Shown here: positions 1-5,541 of the stretch, piece by piece
Layout of the letters: each line of letters opens with the position of its first letter
Position numbering within the stretch: position 1 is the stretch's first letter
From: DATKKX01 sp035542775
Lineage (GTDB): Bacteria; Planctomycetota; Phycisphaerae; UBA1845; UTPLA1
Assembly: GCA_035542775.1 (NCBI GenBank)
Contig: DATKKX010000225.1
Location: 1 to 5,623, forward strand
Reading direction: 5' to 3'
Length of the DNA: 5,623 nt
Translations under genes and position numbers: made by a program
The notes under the pieces: model-generated
Databases searched by the model: none
Seen by the model: the letters and a program-made list of their open reading frames with translations, nothing else
Told to the model about the DNA's origin: nothing

Positions 1-258
1 CTGCGCGCCTTCGAACAGGGCCTTGGCCGGGCACAACACCGAAGAGAGCTTGCGCCCCTGTTCGTCACGGCAGTTCAGCAGGTCCGCACAAATGCAGTCC
101 TTGTCCGCAAAATCCGTGGCTTTGAAGCCCGTCATCCTTTCCAGGGCCTCGCTGAAGAGCACGTAGTGGCGCTGGCGGTCGATGAGAAAGATCCCGTCAC
201 GCGCGTGCTGCCACATATGTTCCATTGCGTTCGTATTGAAGGACACTTCAGTAGCCAT
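1..258 (-). CDS. PAS-domain sensor protein, N-terminal part (runs off left edge)
   Basis: This reading frame is open from an ATG at 258-256 to the window edge, giving 86 residues with no stop. Residues about 13-50 read as the start of a PAS fold: a helix, then DGIFLIDRQRHYVLF, then a helical segment ending in the typical MTGF turn. PAS domains sense ligands, redox state or light, and usually sit ahead of a histidine kinase, diguanylate cyclase or sigma-54 activator module. The output domain lies outside the window, so the signalling type is unknown. Residues 55-76 hold four cysteines (C55, C57, C63, C76, the last as CP), a spacing I recall from a PAS subgroup with conserved cysteines. No transmembrane segment precedes the PAS, so this part is probably cytoplasmic. 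The start is supported by AGGAGG nine bases upstream. The gene diverges from nadC across about 450 bases. Confidence 0.8.
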   Translation of the reverse strand, partial: MATEVSFNTNAMEHMWQHARDGIFLIDRQRHYVLFSEALERMTGFKATDFADKDCICADLLNCRDEQGRKLSSVLCPAKALFEGAQ

Positions 259-273
259 CTTCGATGGCCTCCT
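254..273 (-). promoter_or_regulatory. Ribosome binding site and start-codon hairpin of the PAS gene
   Basis: On the minus strand AGGAGG (273-268) lies nine bases before the ATG at 258, a near-ideal Shine-Dalgarno sequence that fixes the start. The next bases form a perfect 6-bp inverted repeat: GCCATC (268-263), loop GAA, GATGGC (259-254). The ATG is inside the 3' arm and the last G of the Shine-Dalgarno is in the 5' arm, so folding could limit translation. The ribosome binding site is firm. The regulatory role of the hairpin is inference. Confidence 0.6.
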
Positions 274-444
274 ATGCTTCTCGCAACCCCTGCTCCGGCC
301 TCGTGAAGCGCTCAAGGCTGGAACACGCGCCAGTGTCGTCAAGACACCGCTCAGGTTGCCAAACCGGCACGCCTGGGATCTCGAGGGGGGCCTGCCGAAA
401 GGAAGTGCTTCAGGCAGGAGTCGGACCGTGAAATTCTAGTAGCG

Positions 445-468
445 CCGTTTGGACGCGACAGCAAACGG
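445..468. repeat. 7-bp inverted repeat upstream of nadC, candidate operator
   Basis: CCGTTTG (445-451) and CAAACGG (462-468) are exact reverse complements separated by 10 bases, about one helical turn, with the centres near 17 bases apart. That geometry fits a dimeric regulator site. It also could form a hairpin with a 10-base loop, but no T-run follows. It sits about 190 bases upstream of the PAS start and 240 upstream of nadC, so it could serve either gene. Chance occurrence is possible. Confidence 0.35.
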
Positions 469-693
469 GCGACTCGGCACGGCATCAAGTTGCCGGACGG
501 AAGGGGACTGGCGTCCTGGGTATTTGCGGGTACATTGATCCGCTGGGCCGGCCGGATAGCGATAACATTGGCCATGGGAGCGCCGCGGCGGATAGCTGCG
601 ATGCAGGGAGTGCCGACAGAACCAATGGCTTGAGCGCCGCGTTCGCTGCGCGTACAAGATGGATGCGTGAACCAGGAACGCTTTTCAGCCCAC

Positions 694-700
694 GAGAGGA
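694..700 (+). promoter_or_regulatory. Ribosome binding site deciding the nadC start
   Basis: GAGAGGA at 694-700 is followed by seven bases and then ATG at 708 (with a second ATG at 711). This favours 708 over the upstream in-frame start at 630, whose extra 26 residues do not resemble the family's N-terminus. Confidence 0.7.
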
Positions 701-707
701 ATGTGCC

Positions 708-1610
708 ATGATGAACGATTCGGCAATCGATCAGGAGCAGTTCGAAGTGATCCTCAAGCTTGCCCGCCGTGAGGATTGGGGCGAGACGGGCGGCGACCTG
801 ACGTCTCTCCTCCTGCCCGAGACGGCCTACCACGCCAGTTCCAATTGGAGGCTGGTGGCGCGGCAGTTGGGGCGATTCTGCGGCGGAGCCGTCCTTCCCT
901 CATTGTTGAAGGCCCTTGCTCCGGAAGTGCGCCTGGACTGGCTCCGGCCCCGGTGCGATTCCGAGCCGGTGACGACGGGCCAGGAGATCGCCCGGTTCAG
1001 CGGGCTGGTCTGTCAGATGCTCGCCGCCGAACGCACCATGTTGAACTTCCTGCAGCATCTTTCCGGCGTGGCCACGCTGACGGGCAAGTTCGTCGCCGCC
1101 GTGGGGGGCACGCACGCGAAAATCTACGACACCCGCAAGACGACGCCGGGCCTGCGCACGCTGGAGAAGTACGCCGTACGCTGCGGTGGGGGGCACAACC
1201 ACCGCAGCGGGCTGTACGACGCGGTGCTGATCAAGGACAACCACCTGGCCGGGATCCCCGTTACTAGGCTGGCCCACACGGTCTTCGAGATGCTGAGTCG
1301 CATCGAGACGCTGCCGGTGCGGCCGGCATTCGTCGAGGTCGAGTGCGACGACCTCGAGCAGCTCTCCGAGTTGGTCAAGGTCGTCGGGATCGACCTCATC
1401 CTGCTGGACAACTTCGAAGTCGGCGAGCTGCGGGCGGCCGTGCAGATGCGCAACGACGCCGGCCTCCGGGGCAAGGTCGAGCTGGAGGCCAGCGGCGGCG
1501 CAACCCTGGACAACGTCCGTGACATCGCCCAGACCGGCGTGGAGCGGATCGCGGTGGGGGCCATCACGCACTCGGCTCCGAGCCTGGACCTGGGGCTGGA
1601 TGCCGCATGA
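708..1610 (+). CDS. nadC: Nicotinate-nucleotide pyrophosphorylase (carboxylating), quinolinate phosphoribosyltransferase
   Basis: This 300-residue protein matches the NadC family over its full, usual length. The enzyme converts quinolinate and phosphoribosyl pyrophosphate to nicotinate mononucleotide, CO2 and pyrophosphate in de novo NAD synthesis in the cytoplasm. Visible family motifs in order are the N-terminal EDWGETGGDLTS (about 22-33), AERTMLNFLQHLSGVAT (107-123), DTRKTTPGLR (141-150, active-site arginine and lysine), the RCGGGHNHR and DAVLIKDNH segments (158-179), VEVECDD (209-215), ILLDNF (231-236), ELEASGG (258-264) and VERIAVGAITHSAPSLDLGLD (278-298) at the end of the barrel. Nothing key is missing. 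It is followed directly by birA with a 4-base ATGA overlap (1607-1610), so the two are probably co-transcribed and translationally coupled. No nadA or nadB is visible in the window. Confidence 0.97.
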   Translation: MMNDSAIDQEQFEVILKLARREDWGETGGDLTSLLLPETAYHASSNWRLVARQLGRFCGGAVLPSLLKALAPEVRLDWLRPRCDSEPVTTGQEIARFSGLVCQMLAAERTMLNFLQHLSGVATLTGKFVAAVGGTHAKIYDTRKTTPGLRTLEKYAVRCGGGHNHRSGLYDAVLIKDNHLAGIPVTRLAHTVFEMLSRIETLPVRPAFVEVECDDLEQLSELVKVVGIDLILLDNFEVGELRAAVQMRNDAGLRGKVELEASGGATLDNVRDIAQTGVERIAVGAITHSAPSLDLGLDAA

Positions 1611-2422
1611 CCGCGCGGGGAGGTTCGCACGAGCTGAGCGCCGCCGAGCTGTCGCGCGATCTGAACGTCCGGCGCGTGGGGCGGGAGATCACCGTGCTGT
1701 CGGAGGTCGACAGCACCAACGAATACGCCTTTGAGGTCCTGGCGTCGACCGCTGGCAAGCATGCCGACGGGCACGTCGTCTTCGCCGAGCACCAGGAGGG
1801 CGGCCGCGGGCGACTGGGGCGGTCGTGGCACTCGCCGCGCGGCGCGAGCCTGTTGTTCACCACGCTGCTGTGGGAGGGCCGGCCGCCGCTTTCGCCTTCA
1901 TGGGTCATCATGGCCGCGGCCGTTGCGGTCGTCCGCGGCATCGAGCAGAGCACCGAGGTCGAGCCGGTCATCCGCTGGCCCAACGACATCTACGTAGGCG
2001 ACAAGAAGCTCGCCGGCATCCTCGCCGAGAGCCGGGCGATCAAACGGGGCTCTCGGGCCCTGGCGCTCGGGGTCGGCGTGAACTGCCTTCAGCGGGCCGC
2101 CCATTTCCCGCCGGAAATCCGGCGAGCGGCCACCTCGCTCGATCTGGAAAGTTCCCGGGCGGTGGATCGAACGGCCGTCGCCCGGGCGATCCTGCGAAAC
2201 CTGGACGCCTATTTCGCCGAGCCGGGCCGCGTGGGCGACGACCAACTGGTCGCGGCCTGGCGAGAGCACAGCGCGGATGTCGGCGCGCGGGTCACGCTGC
2301 TCAGCGAGGGCGAACGATTCACCGGCCGGATCGTCGATGTCCACCCCGCGGACGGCCTGCTGGTTCAACTCGACACCGGCGCCCGGCAACATCTCGATCC
2401 GGCGACGACGACGCGGATGTGA
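1607..2422 (+). CDS. birA: Biotin--[acetyl-CoA-carboxylase] ligase, monofunctional
   Basis: The 271-residue product is a biotin-protein ligase. It makes biotinyl-5'-AMP from biotin and ATP and transfers biotin to the lysine of carrier proteins such as the acetyl-CoA carboxylase BCCP subunit. Visible motifs are VDSTN (34-38), the biotin/adenylate loop GGRGRLGRSWHSP (65-77), RWPNDIYV (123-130), KKLAGILAES (133-142) with the catalytic-type lysine, and GVGVN (155-159). The C-terminal SH3-like domain follows at about 225-271, with the pattern VTLLSEGERFTGRIVDV. There is no N-terminal winged helix: only about 30 residues precede the catalytic domain. So this is the group I type, which should not itself repress biotin genes as E. 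coli BirA does. Its start ATG overlaps the nadC stop. It converges with the minus-strand gene ending at 2476, leaving 53 bases with no clear terminator. Confidence 0.95.
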   Translation: MTARGGSHELSAAELSRDLNVRRVGREITVLSEVDSTNEYAFEVLASTAGKHADGHVVFAEHQEGGRGRLGRSWHSPRGASLLFTTLLWEGRPPLSPSWVIMAAAVAVVRGIEQSTEVEPVIRWPNDIYVGDKKLAGILAESRAIKRGSRALALGVGVNCLQRAAHFPPEIRRAATSLDLESSRAVDRTAVARAILRNLDAYFAEPGRVGDDQLVAAWREHSADVGARVTLLSEGERFTGRIVDVHPADGLLVQLDTGARQHLDPATTTRM

Positions 2423-2475
2423 TCGAGCCACGTGTTTGACGATTGTCGCGGGAATGACAACGTTCGCCAGAGATT

Positions 2476-3921
2476 TCAAGGCGACGGGGCGGTTGTGGGG
2501 GCGGTTTCATCCGCCGGCAGGCCGCGCAGTTCCGGATTCAGCAGCACCCAGCCGAAATCAGGTGACCGCCGGCCGGACTTCGGCGCGCTCAATCGCATGA
2601 CGTCGCCGCCGTTGTCGACGAGATCCTCGCCGATGGTCCAGACACAGATGCCTTCGGGGATTCGGCGATAGCGGATGGGTTTGTCATCGAAGGGGTCGAT
2701 CGGAACGGCCCGAAGATAGTCGGGCACCAGTATCTGTAGTTCTGTCGGCCAATCCTGGTTCAGAAGCCGGTACCGTTCACATGCCAGCGCGGCAATGATG
2801 GCGCGGTTCATGCCAGCGGTGCGCAGGCACAACTGGGCCGAGCGCGCAAAACTGGGGAACAGGAAGCAAGCAACTGAAGAATACGGACGAGGCTTTGTTC
2901 CCGGCGGTTCCGTGGACCGCAGCAGGCGAACGGCATCGAGATCCGGCTGCTCGATCAAGTCGACAGTTGCCTGATAGAGTTCAACAGCCTCGGCCGCATC
3001 CAACGCCGACACGATCGGAATGTGGCTCCACCAGTTCCTTTTTACAGATCCATCTTCTTCCACGTCGATCGTCTGTCCGGTCTGCAGGAGCCGAACAAGG
3101 TCAATGAACCGCGCCTTTTCATCTAGAAGGGCCTTCTTGAAGGGAAGACACGGATCTTTGGCGCCAAAAGCCGCTTGCAGCCGCCGCAGGGTCTCGCCAT
3201 CCAGAGCACAGAGGTTTATGGCTTGCTCGGTGTAGCTTGCCGCCATCTCATCGACTGCCAACCGCACGAGCGTGCTTTCCATGTCCACTCCGTGGTCGAG
3301 CATCCGGTACACGCGGCACATGTCCGACAGGATTTCTCCGGCCCGGATGGAGTCCTGGTCCTCCGTGGCAACGAGCAACTCGACGGCCAAGGTTTTCGTC
3401 GCGAGCCGCGCATTCGAGAGCGCCGGTTGAATGAGGAAGGTGGGAGTCTCTGCTGGACGTACTTCTCCGCAACCTGACTCGAGCTGGAGGGCTTGGTGAA
3501 TGCCGGCCAGCTCCTCGGGAAACTTCGCCAGAAACCATCGTGCCGTTGCCAGTTGCGCCGGCGGCAGGCGGCGGCCCGTGGGTCCGCGCTCGGCGTAGCC
3601 GACGACCGGCAGGAGTTTCTTCGTCTCTTCCAGGAGAGGAAACGCCTCGATGTTCCTGATCTGCTCTCCGATCAGGAAAGCCATGTTCTCTTCGTTGGGA
3701 ATTCTTGGCAGCCCGTCGATAATGTCTTGCACGCTGACAGGTTCACCCTTCCGGCGGATCGCCTCGATTTGTTGCCTGAATCGCGATTGAGCCCATCGAT
3801 CGAGCATGAAAACGGAAAGGACCACGATCAGGAGCAGACTGACCAGGACGACTGTCTTGGGGTGAGAGGCAACCCAGCCGCGGGAGCGGATAGGTTGGTC
3901 GAGGGTCTGCGGTTCATTCAT
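2476..3921 (-). CDS. Membrane-anchored protein of unknown function with pseudopilin-like C-terminal motif
   Basis: I do not recognise a named family. From the ATG at 3921 the product has 481 residues. A short basic N-terminus is followed by one hydrophobic helix at about 24-40 (VVLVSLLLIVVLSVFML), predicting an N-in anchor with the rest outside the cytoplasm. IPNEENMAFLI (74-84) resembles a P-x-x-E-N-A motif seen in planctomycete hypothetical proteins. The middle (about 115-370) looks mostly helical. Residues 373-440 have the pattern of a conserved tail: a helix (RAIIAALACERYRL), WPTELQILVPDYL, VPIDPFDDKPIRYRR, and IGEDLVDNGGD, recalling the C-terminal region of GspG-type pseudopilins. No prepilin peptidase site is seen. 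The end is proline/threonine rich. The frame stays open upstream to 4431, but 3921 places the helix near the N-terminus. No Shine-Dalgarno is visible there, and GTG at 4122 is an alternative start. Confidence 0.75.
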   Translation of the reverse strand: MNEPQTLDQPIRSRGWVASHPKTVVLVSLLLIVVLSVFMLDRWAQSRFRQQIEAIRRKGEPVSVQDIIDGLPRIPNEENMAFLIGEQIRNIEAFPLLEETKKLLPVVGYAERGPTGRRLPPAQLATARWFLAKFPEELAGIHQALQLESGCGEVRPAETPTFLIQPALSNARLATKTLAVELLVATEDQDSIRAGEILSDMCRVYRMLDHGVDMESTLVRLAVDEMAASYTEQAINLCALDGETLRRLQAAFGAKDPCLPFKKALLDEKARFIDLVRLLQTGQTIDVEEDGSVKRNWWSHIPIVSALDAAEAVELYQATVDLIEQPDLDAVRLLRSTEPPGTKPRPYSSVACFLFPSFARSAQLCLRTAGMNRAIIAALACERYRLLNQDWPTELQILVPDYLRAVPIDPFDDKPIRYRRIPEGICVWTIGEDLVDNGGDVMRLSAPKSGRRSPDFGWVLLNPELRGLPADETAPTTAPSP

Positions 3922-3987
3922 AGGCGCGGCGCCAGAGATGGGGTCGGTCGGGCCGGGCTCATCGCGGCCTGAAGCGAGCCTCGAGGA

Positions 3988-3993
3988 ATTGTA
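3988..3993 (-). promoter_or_regulatory. Weak candidate -10 box for the membrane-protein gene
   Basis: On the minus strand TACAAT (3993-3988) matches five of six -10 bases and would give a leader of about 60 bases before the ATG at 3921. The bases 17 upstream (TGTTCG, 4016-4011) are a poor -35. If the gene really starts at the GTG at 4122, this box would be inside coding sequence and meaningless. Confidence 0.25.
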
Positions 3994-4118
3994 CTTTTGT
4001 AGATCGAAGACGAACAGGCGGGTGGTAAACGTGGCGGACGCGATGCGCTCGATTACGATGTGCTGCTGACCGGGAGACAGGGATGGACCGCATGGCGAGC
4101 ACTTTTGCAGCAGCGCAA

Positions 4119-4145
4119 GCACGGACAAACCGGCTTTGTCCGTGC
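4119..4145. repeat. Perfect 11-bp inverted repeat in the divergent promoter region
   Basis: GCACGGACAAA (4119-4129) and TTTGTCCGTGC (4135-4145) are exact reverse complements with the 5-base spacer CCGGC. It lies 16 bases upstream of the TATAAT of the amrS-side promoter and overlaps where its -35 would be. This fits an operator for a dimeric regulator controlling one or both divergent genes. As RNA it would be a strong hairpin, but neither strand shows a following T-run, so a terminator is less likely. Which reading is right cannot be told from sequence alone. Confidence 0.6.
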
Positions 4146-4161
4146 CACCCGGGGCCGAGGG

Positions 4162-4167
4162 TATAAT
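4162..4167 (+). promoter_or_regulatory. Candidate -10 box (TATAAT) of the radical SAM gene
   Basis: TATAAT is a perfect consensus in otherwise GC-rich DNA. Transcription would begin near 4174, leaving a leader of about 22 bases that contains the ribosome binding site. The -35 is unclear: TTGTCC at 4136-4141 is the best match but 20 bases away, and TCCGTG at 4139-4144 has the right 17-base spacing but a poor match. Weak -35 contact plus the overlapping dyad would suit a regulated promoter. Confidence 0.45.
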
Positions 4168-4185
4168 TGGAGTCAGGACCAAGCC

Positions 4186-4189
4186 GGAG
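4186..4189 (+). promoter_or_regulatory. Ribosome binding site deciding the amrS start
   Basis: GGAG at 4186-4189 lies six bases before ATG at 4196. Together with the TATAAT at 4162, it favours this start over the in-frame TTG at 4136, which would lie upstream of the expected transcription start. Confidence 0.6.
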
Positions 4190-4195
4190 TCGGCG

Positions 4196-5419
4196 ATGGA
4201 TAATCTCGAAAACGTGTTCAAGCAGCCCTCGCGGCGTGATCTGCTGCGACTGGGGCTGACCTGCGGGGCGGCGGGCGTGCTGTGCCGCGCGGTGGGATTG
4301 AGCGGACCTGCGGCGGCGCTTGCCCAGGACGTCGGCAGCCAGACCGAGCTGGGGGGAGCCAAGCTCGGGGGCATCGTCCGGCACGAGGCGATGTTCTGGG
4401 AGTCGCAGCCCGACAATCGCGTCAAGTGCACGTTGTGCCCGCGCGAGTGCCAGGTCGCGGACGTGGAGCGGGGCTACTGCGGCGTCCGCGAGAACCAGGG
4501 CGGCAAGTATCAGACGCTGGTGTACGGGCCGCTGTGCTCGGCAAACATCGACCCGATCGAGAAAAAGCCGCTGTTTCACTACGTGCCCGGCTCGACGGCT
4601 TTTTCAGTGGCGACGGCAGGGTGCAACCTGGAGTGCAAGTTCTGCCAGAACTGGCAGATCAGCCAGTTCCGCCCGGAGCAGGTGGACAGCACGCCGGTGT
4701 CCCCTGAACGCTTGGTGGGGCTGTGCAAGTCGCGCGGCTGTCCGACGATTGCGTACACCTACTCCGAGCCGGTGGTCTTCTACGAATATGTGCATGACAC
4801 TGCCGCGCTGGCTCGCCGGCAGGGCATCGGCAGCGTGATGATCTCCAACGGCTACATCCAGGAGAAGCCGTTGCGGGAGATCTGCAAGCAGATCACCGCC
4901 ATCAAGATCGACTTCAAGGCCTTCACTGAGAAGTTCTACGCCGAGACCTGCGCAGGCGAATTGAAGCCGGTGTTGAAGACGCTGGAGACGCTCAAGGACA
5001 TCGGCATCTGGTTCGAGCTGGTCATCCTGATCGTCCCGACGTTGAACGATTCACCGGATGAGACCAAGGCGATGAGCCGCTGGGTGGTCGAGCACCTCGG
5101 ACCGGACGTGCCCATGCACTTCACCCGCTTCCAGCCGACTTACCGCATTACCAACCTGCCGCAGACGCCGGTGTCGACGCTGGAGCGATGCCGCAAGATC
5201 GCCATGGAGGCGGGCGTGCATTACGTCTATGCCGGCAACGTGCCGGGCCATCCGGGGGAGAACACCTACTGCCACGGCTGCAAGGAAGAGCTGATCAGCC
5301 GAATGGGGTTTCGCATCTCCGCCAACCGGATCAAGGACGGGAAGTGCCCGAAGTGCGGCGTGGCGATCCCGGGCGTGTGGTCGCAGGAGATGGCGCTGGC
5401 GTTCAAGCCGCGCGGGTGA
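4196..5419 (+). CDS. amrS: AmmeMemoRadiSam system radical SAM enzyme with twin-arginine leader
   Basis: This 407-residue protein matches the AmrS group of radical SAM enzymes, relatives of pyruvate-formate-lyase activating enzymes that co-occur with AMMECR1- and Memo-family proteins. The substrate is, as far as I know, not established. The radical SAM motif CNLECKFC (C143, C147, C150) binds the 4Fe-4S cluster that cleaves S-adenosylmethionine. An N-terminal cysteine group, CTLCPREC with GYCGVREN (C78, C81, C85, C95), is typical of the subgroup. So are YTYSEPVVFYEY (187-198), SNGY (217-220), KIDFKAF (237-243) and the C-terminal CHGC and CPKCG pairs (C359, C362, C384, C387), which could bind a metal. 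Residues 12-43 look like a Tat leader: SRRDLL, a mild hydrophobic stretch, then ALA before QD. No lipobox is present. No AMMECR1 or Memo gene lies beside it. The function call is strong; export is uncertain. Confidence 0.92.
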   Translation: MDNLENVFKQPSRRDLLRLGLTCGAAGVLCRAVGLSGPAAALAQDVGSQTELGGAKLGGIVRHEAMFWESQPDNRVKCTLCPRECQVADVERGYCGVRENQGGKYQTLVYGPLCSANIDPIEKKPLFHYVPGSTAFSVATAGCNLECKFCQNWQISQFRPEQVDSTPVSPERLVGLCKSRGCPTIAYTYSEPVVFYEYVHDTAALARRQGIGSVMISNGYIQEKPLREICKQITAIKIDFKAFTEKFYAETCAGELKPVLKTLETLKDIGIWFELVILIVPTLNDSPDETKAMSRWVVEHLGPDVPMHFTRFQPTYRITNLPQTPVSTLERCRKIAMEAGVHYVYAGNVPGHPGENTYCHGCKEELISRMGFRISANRIKDGKCPKCGVAIPGVWSQEMALAFKPRG

Positions 5420-5450
5420 AAGGCGACACGTTCGGCAGATCGAAAACAAC

Positions 5451-5482
5451 CGGCTGGGGCGTCCTGGCGGACGCTCCAGCCG
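5451..5482. terminator. Hairpin terminator between converging genes
   Basis: A 14-bp stem joins 5451-5464 to 5469-5482 around the loop TGGC. All pairs are Watson-Crick except G5458 with T5475, a G-U wobble in the plus-strand transcript and an A-C mismatch in the minus-strand transcript. On the minus strand the stem is followed by GTTGTTTT (5450-5443), the T-rich tail of an intrinsic terminator, so it best serves the lysine-rich gene from the right. On the plus strand it lies 31 bases after the amrS stop but is followed by ATGGAAAAG, so it would act there only as a barrier or a U-less terminator. Confidence 0.75.
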
Positions 5483-5541
5483 ATGGAAAAGCATACTCGA
5501 GATATCGCCGCCGCGGTGTTGCGGCCCACAGCCGTGGCGAA

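Larger units (their letters stand above)
259..707. other. Intergenic region between divergent PAS gene and nadC
   Basis: About 450 bases lie between the two divergent starts. Short open frames cross it on both strands, but none has a recognisable protein, a good ribosome binding site or a length beyond what GC-rich DNA gives by chance. A possible hairpin, CCTGCC (391-396) with GGCAGG (413-418), encloses a smaller GAAG/CTTC stem and is not followed by a T-run. A cleaner dyad at 445-468 is listed separately. I found no convincing sigma-70 promoter: the best -10-like sequence for nadC is TAACAT at 563-568, whose nearest TTGA-type -35 (TTGATC, 535-540) is 22 bases away. The transcripts of both flanking genes must start here or further up, but I cannot place them. 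No tRNA-like cloverleaf was seen. Confidence 0.5.

Noticed and set aside
391..418. CCTGCC/GGCAGG hairpin in the intergenic region as a terminator
   Set aside because: The stem is short with a large loop and no T-run follows on either strand. It is mentioned only in the intergenic entry.
630..707. 26-residue N-terminal extension of NadC
   Set aside because: A good ribosome site precedes the ATG at 708, and the extension is unlike NadC N-termini.
351..833. Minus-strand open frame of 160 codons across the intergenic region into nadC
   Set aside because: It overlaps the start of a certain gene on the opposite strand, has no ribosome site and its translation resembles no family.
900..1831. Long antisense open frames opposite nadC and birA
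   Set aside because: High GC at third positions removes stops from the opposite strand. The translations are compositionally odd and match no family.
2443..2515. Small stems between birA and the convergent gene (TTGTC/GACAA, TCGCC/GGCGA, GGCGG/CCGCC)
   Set aside because: Each is only 5 bp, none has a T-run, and one is inside the coding region, so I do not call a terminator.
4136..4195. TTG start adding 20 residues to AmrS
   Set aside because: It lies upstream of the TATAAT box and lacks a ribosome site, and the extra residues would bury the Tat leader.
4274..4285. Lipoprotein signal at C23 or C30 of AmrS
   Set aside because: The residues before both cysteines do not fit a lipobox, so the Tat reading is preferred.
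3922..4431. Full 651-residue version of the minus-strand membrane protein
   Set aside because: Its first part would run through the divergent promoter region and more than 200 bases antisense to the amrS coding region. A shorter extension to 4122 remains open and is listed as a finding.
5510..5525. GCCGC/GCGGC stem downstream of the lysine-rich gene
   Set aside because: It is a 5-bp stem in GC-rich DNA without a T-run. The hairpin at 5451-5482 is far stronger.
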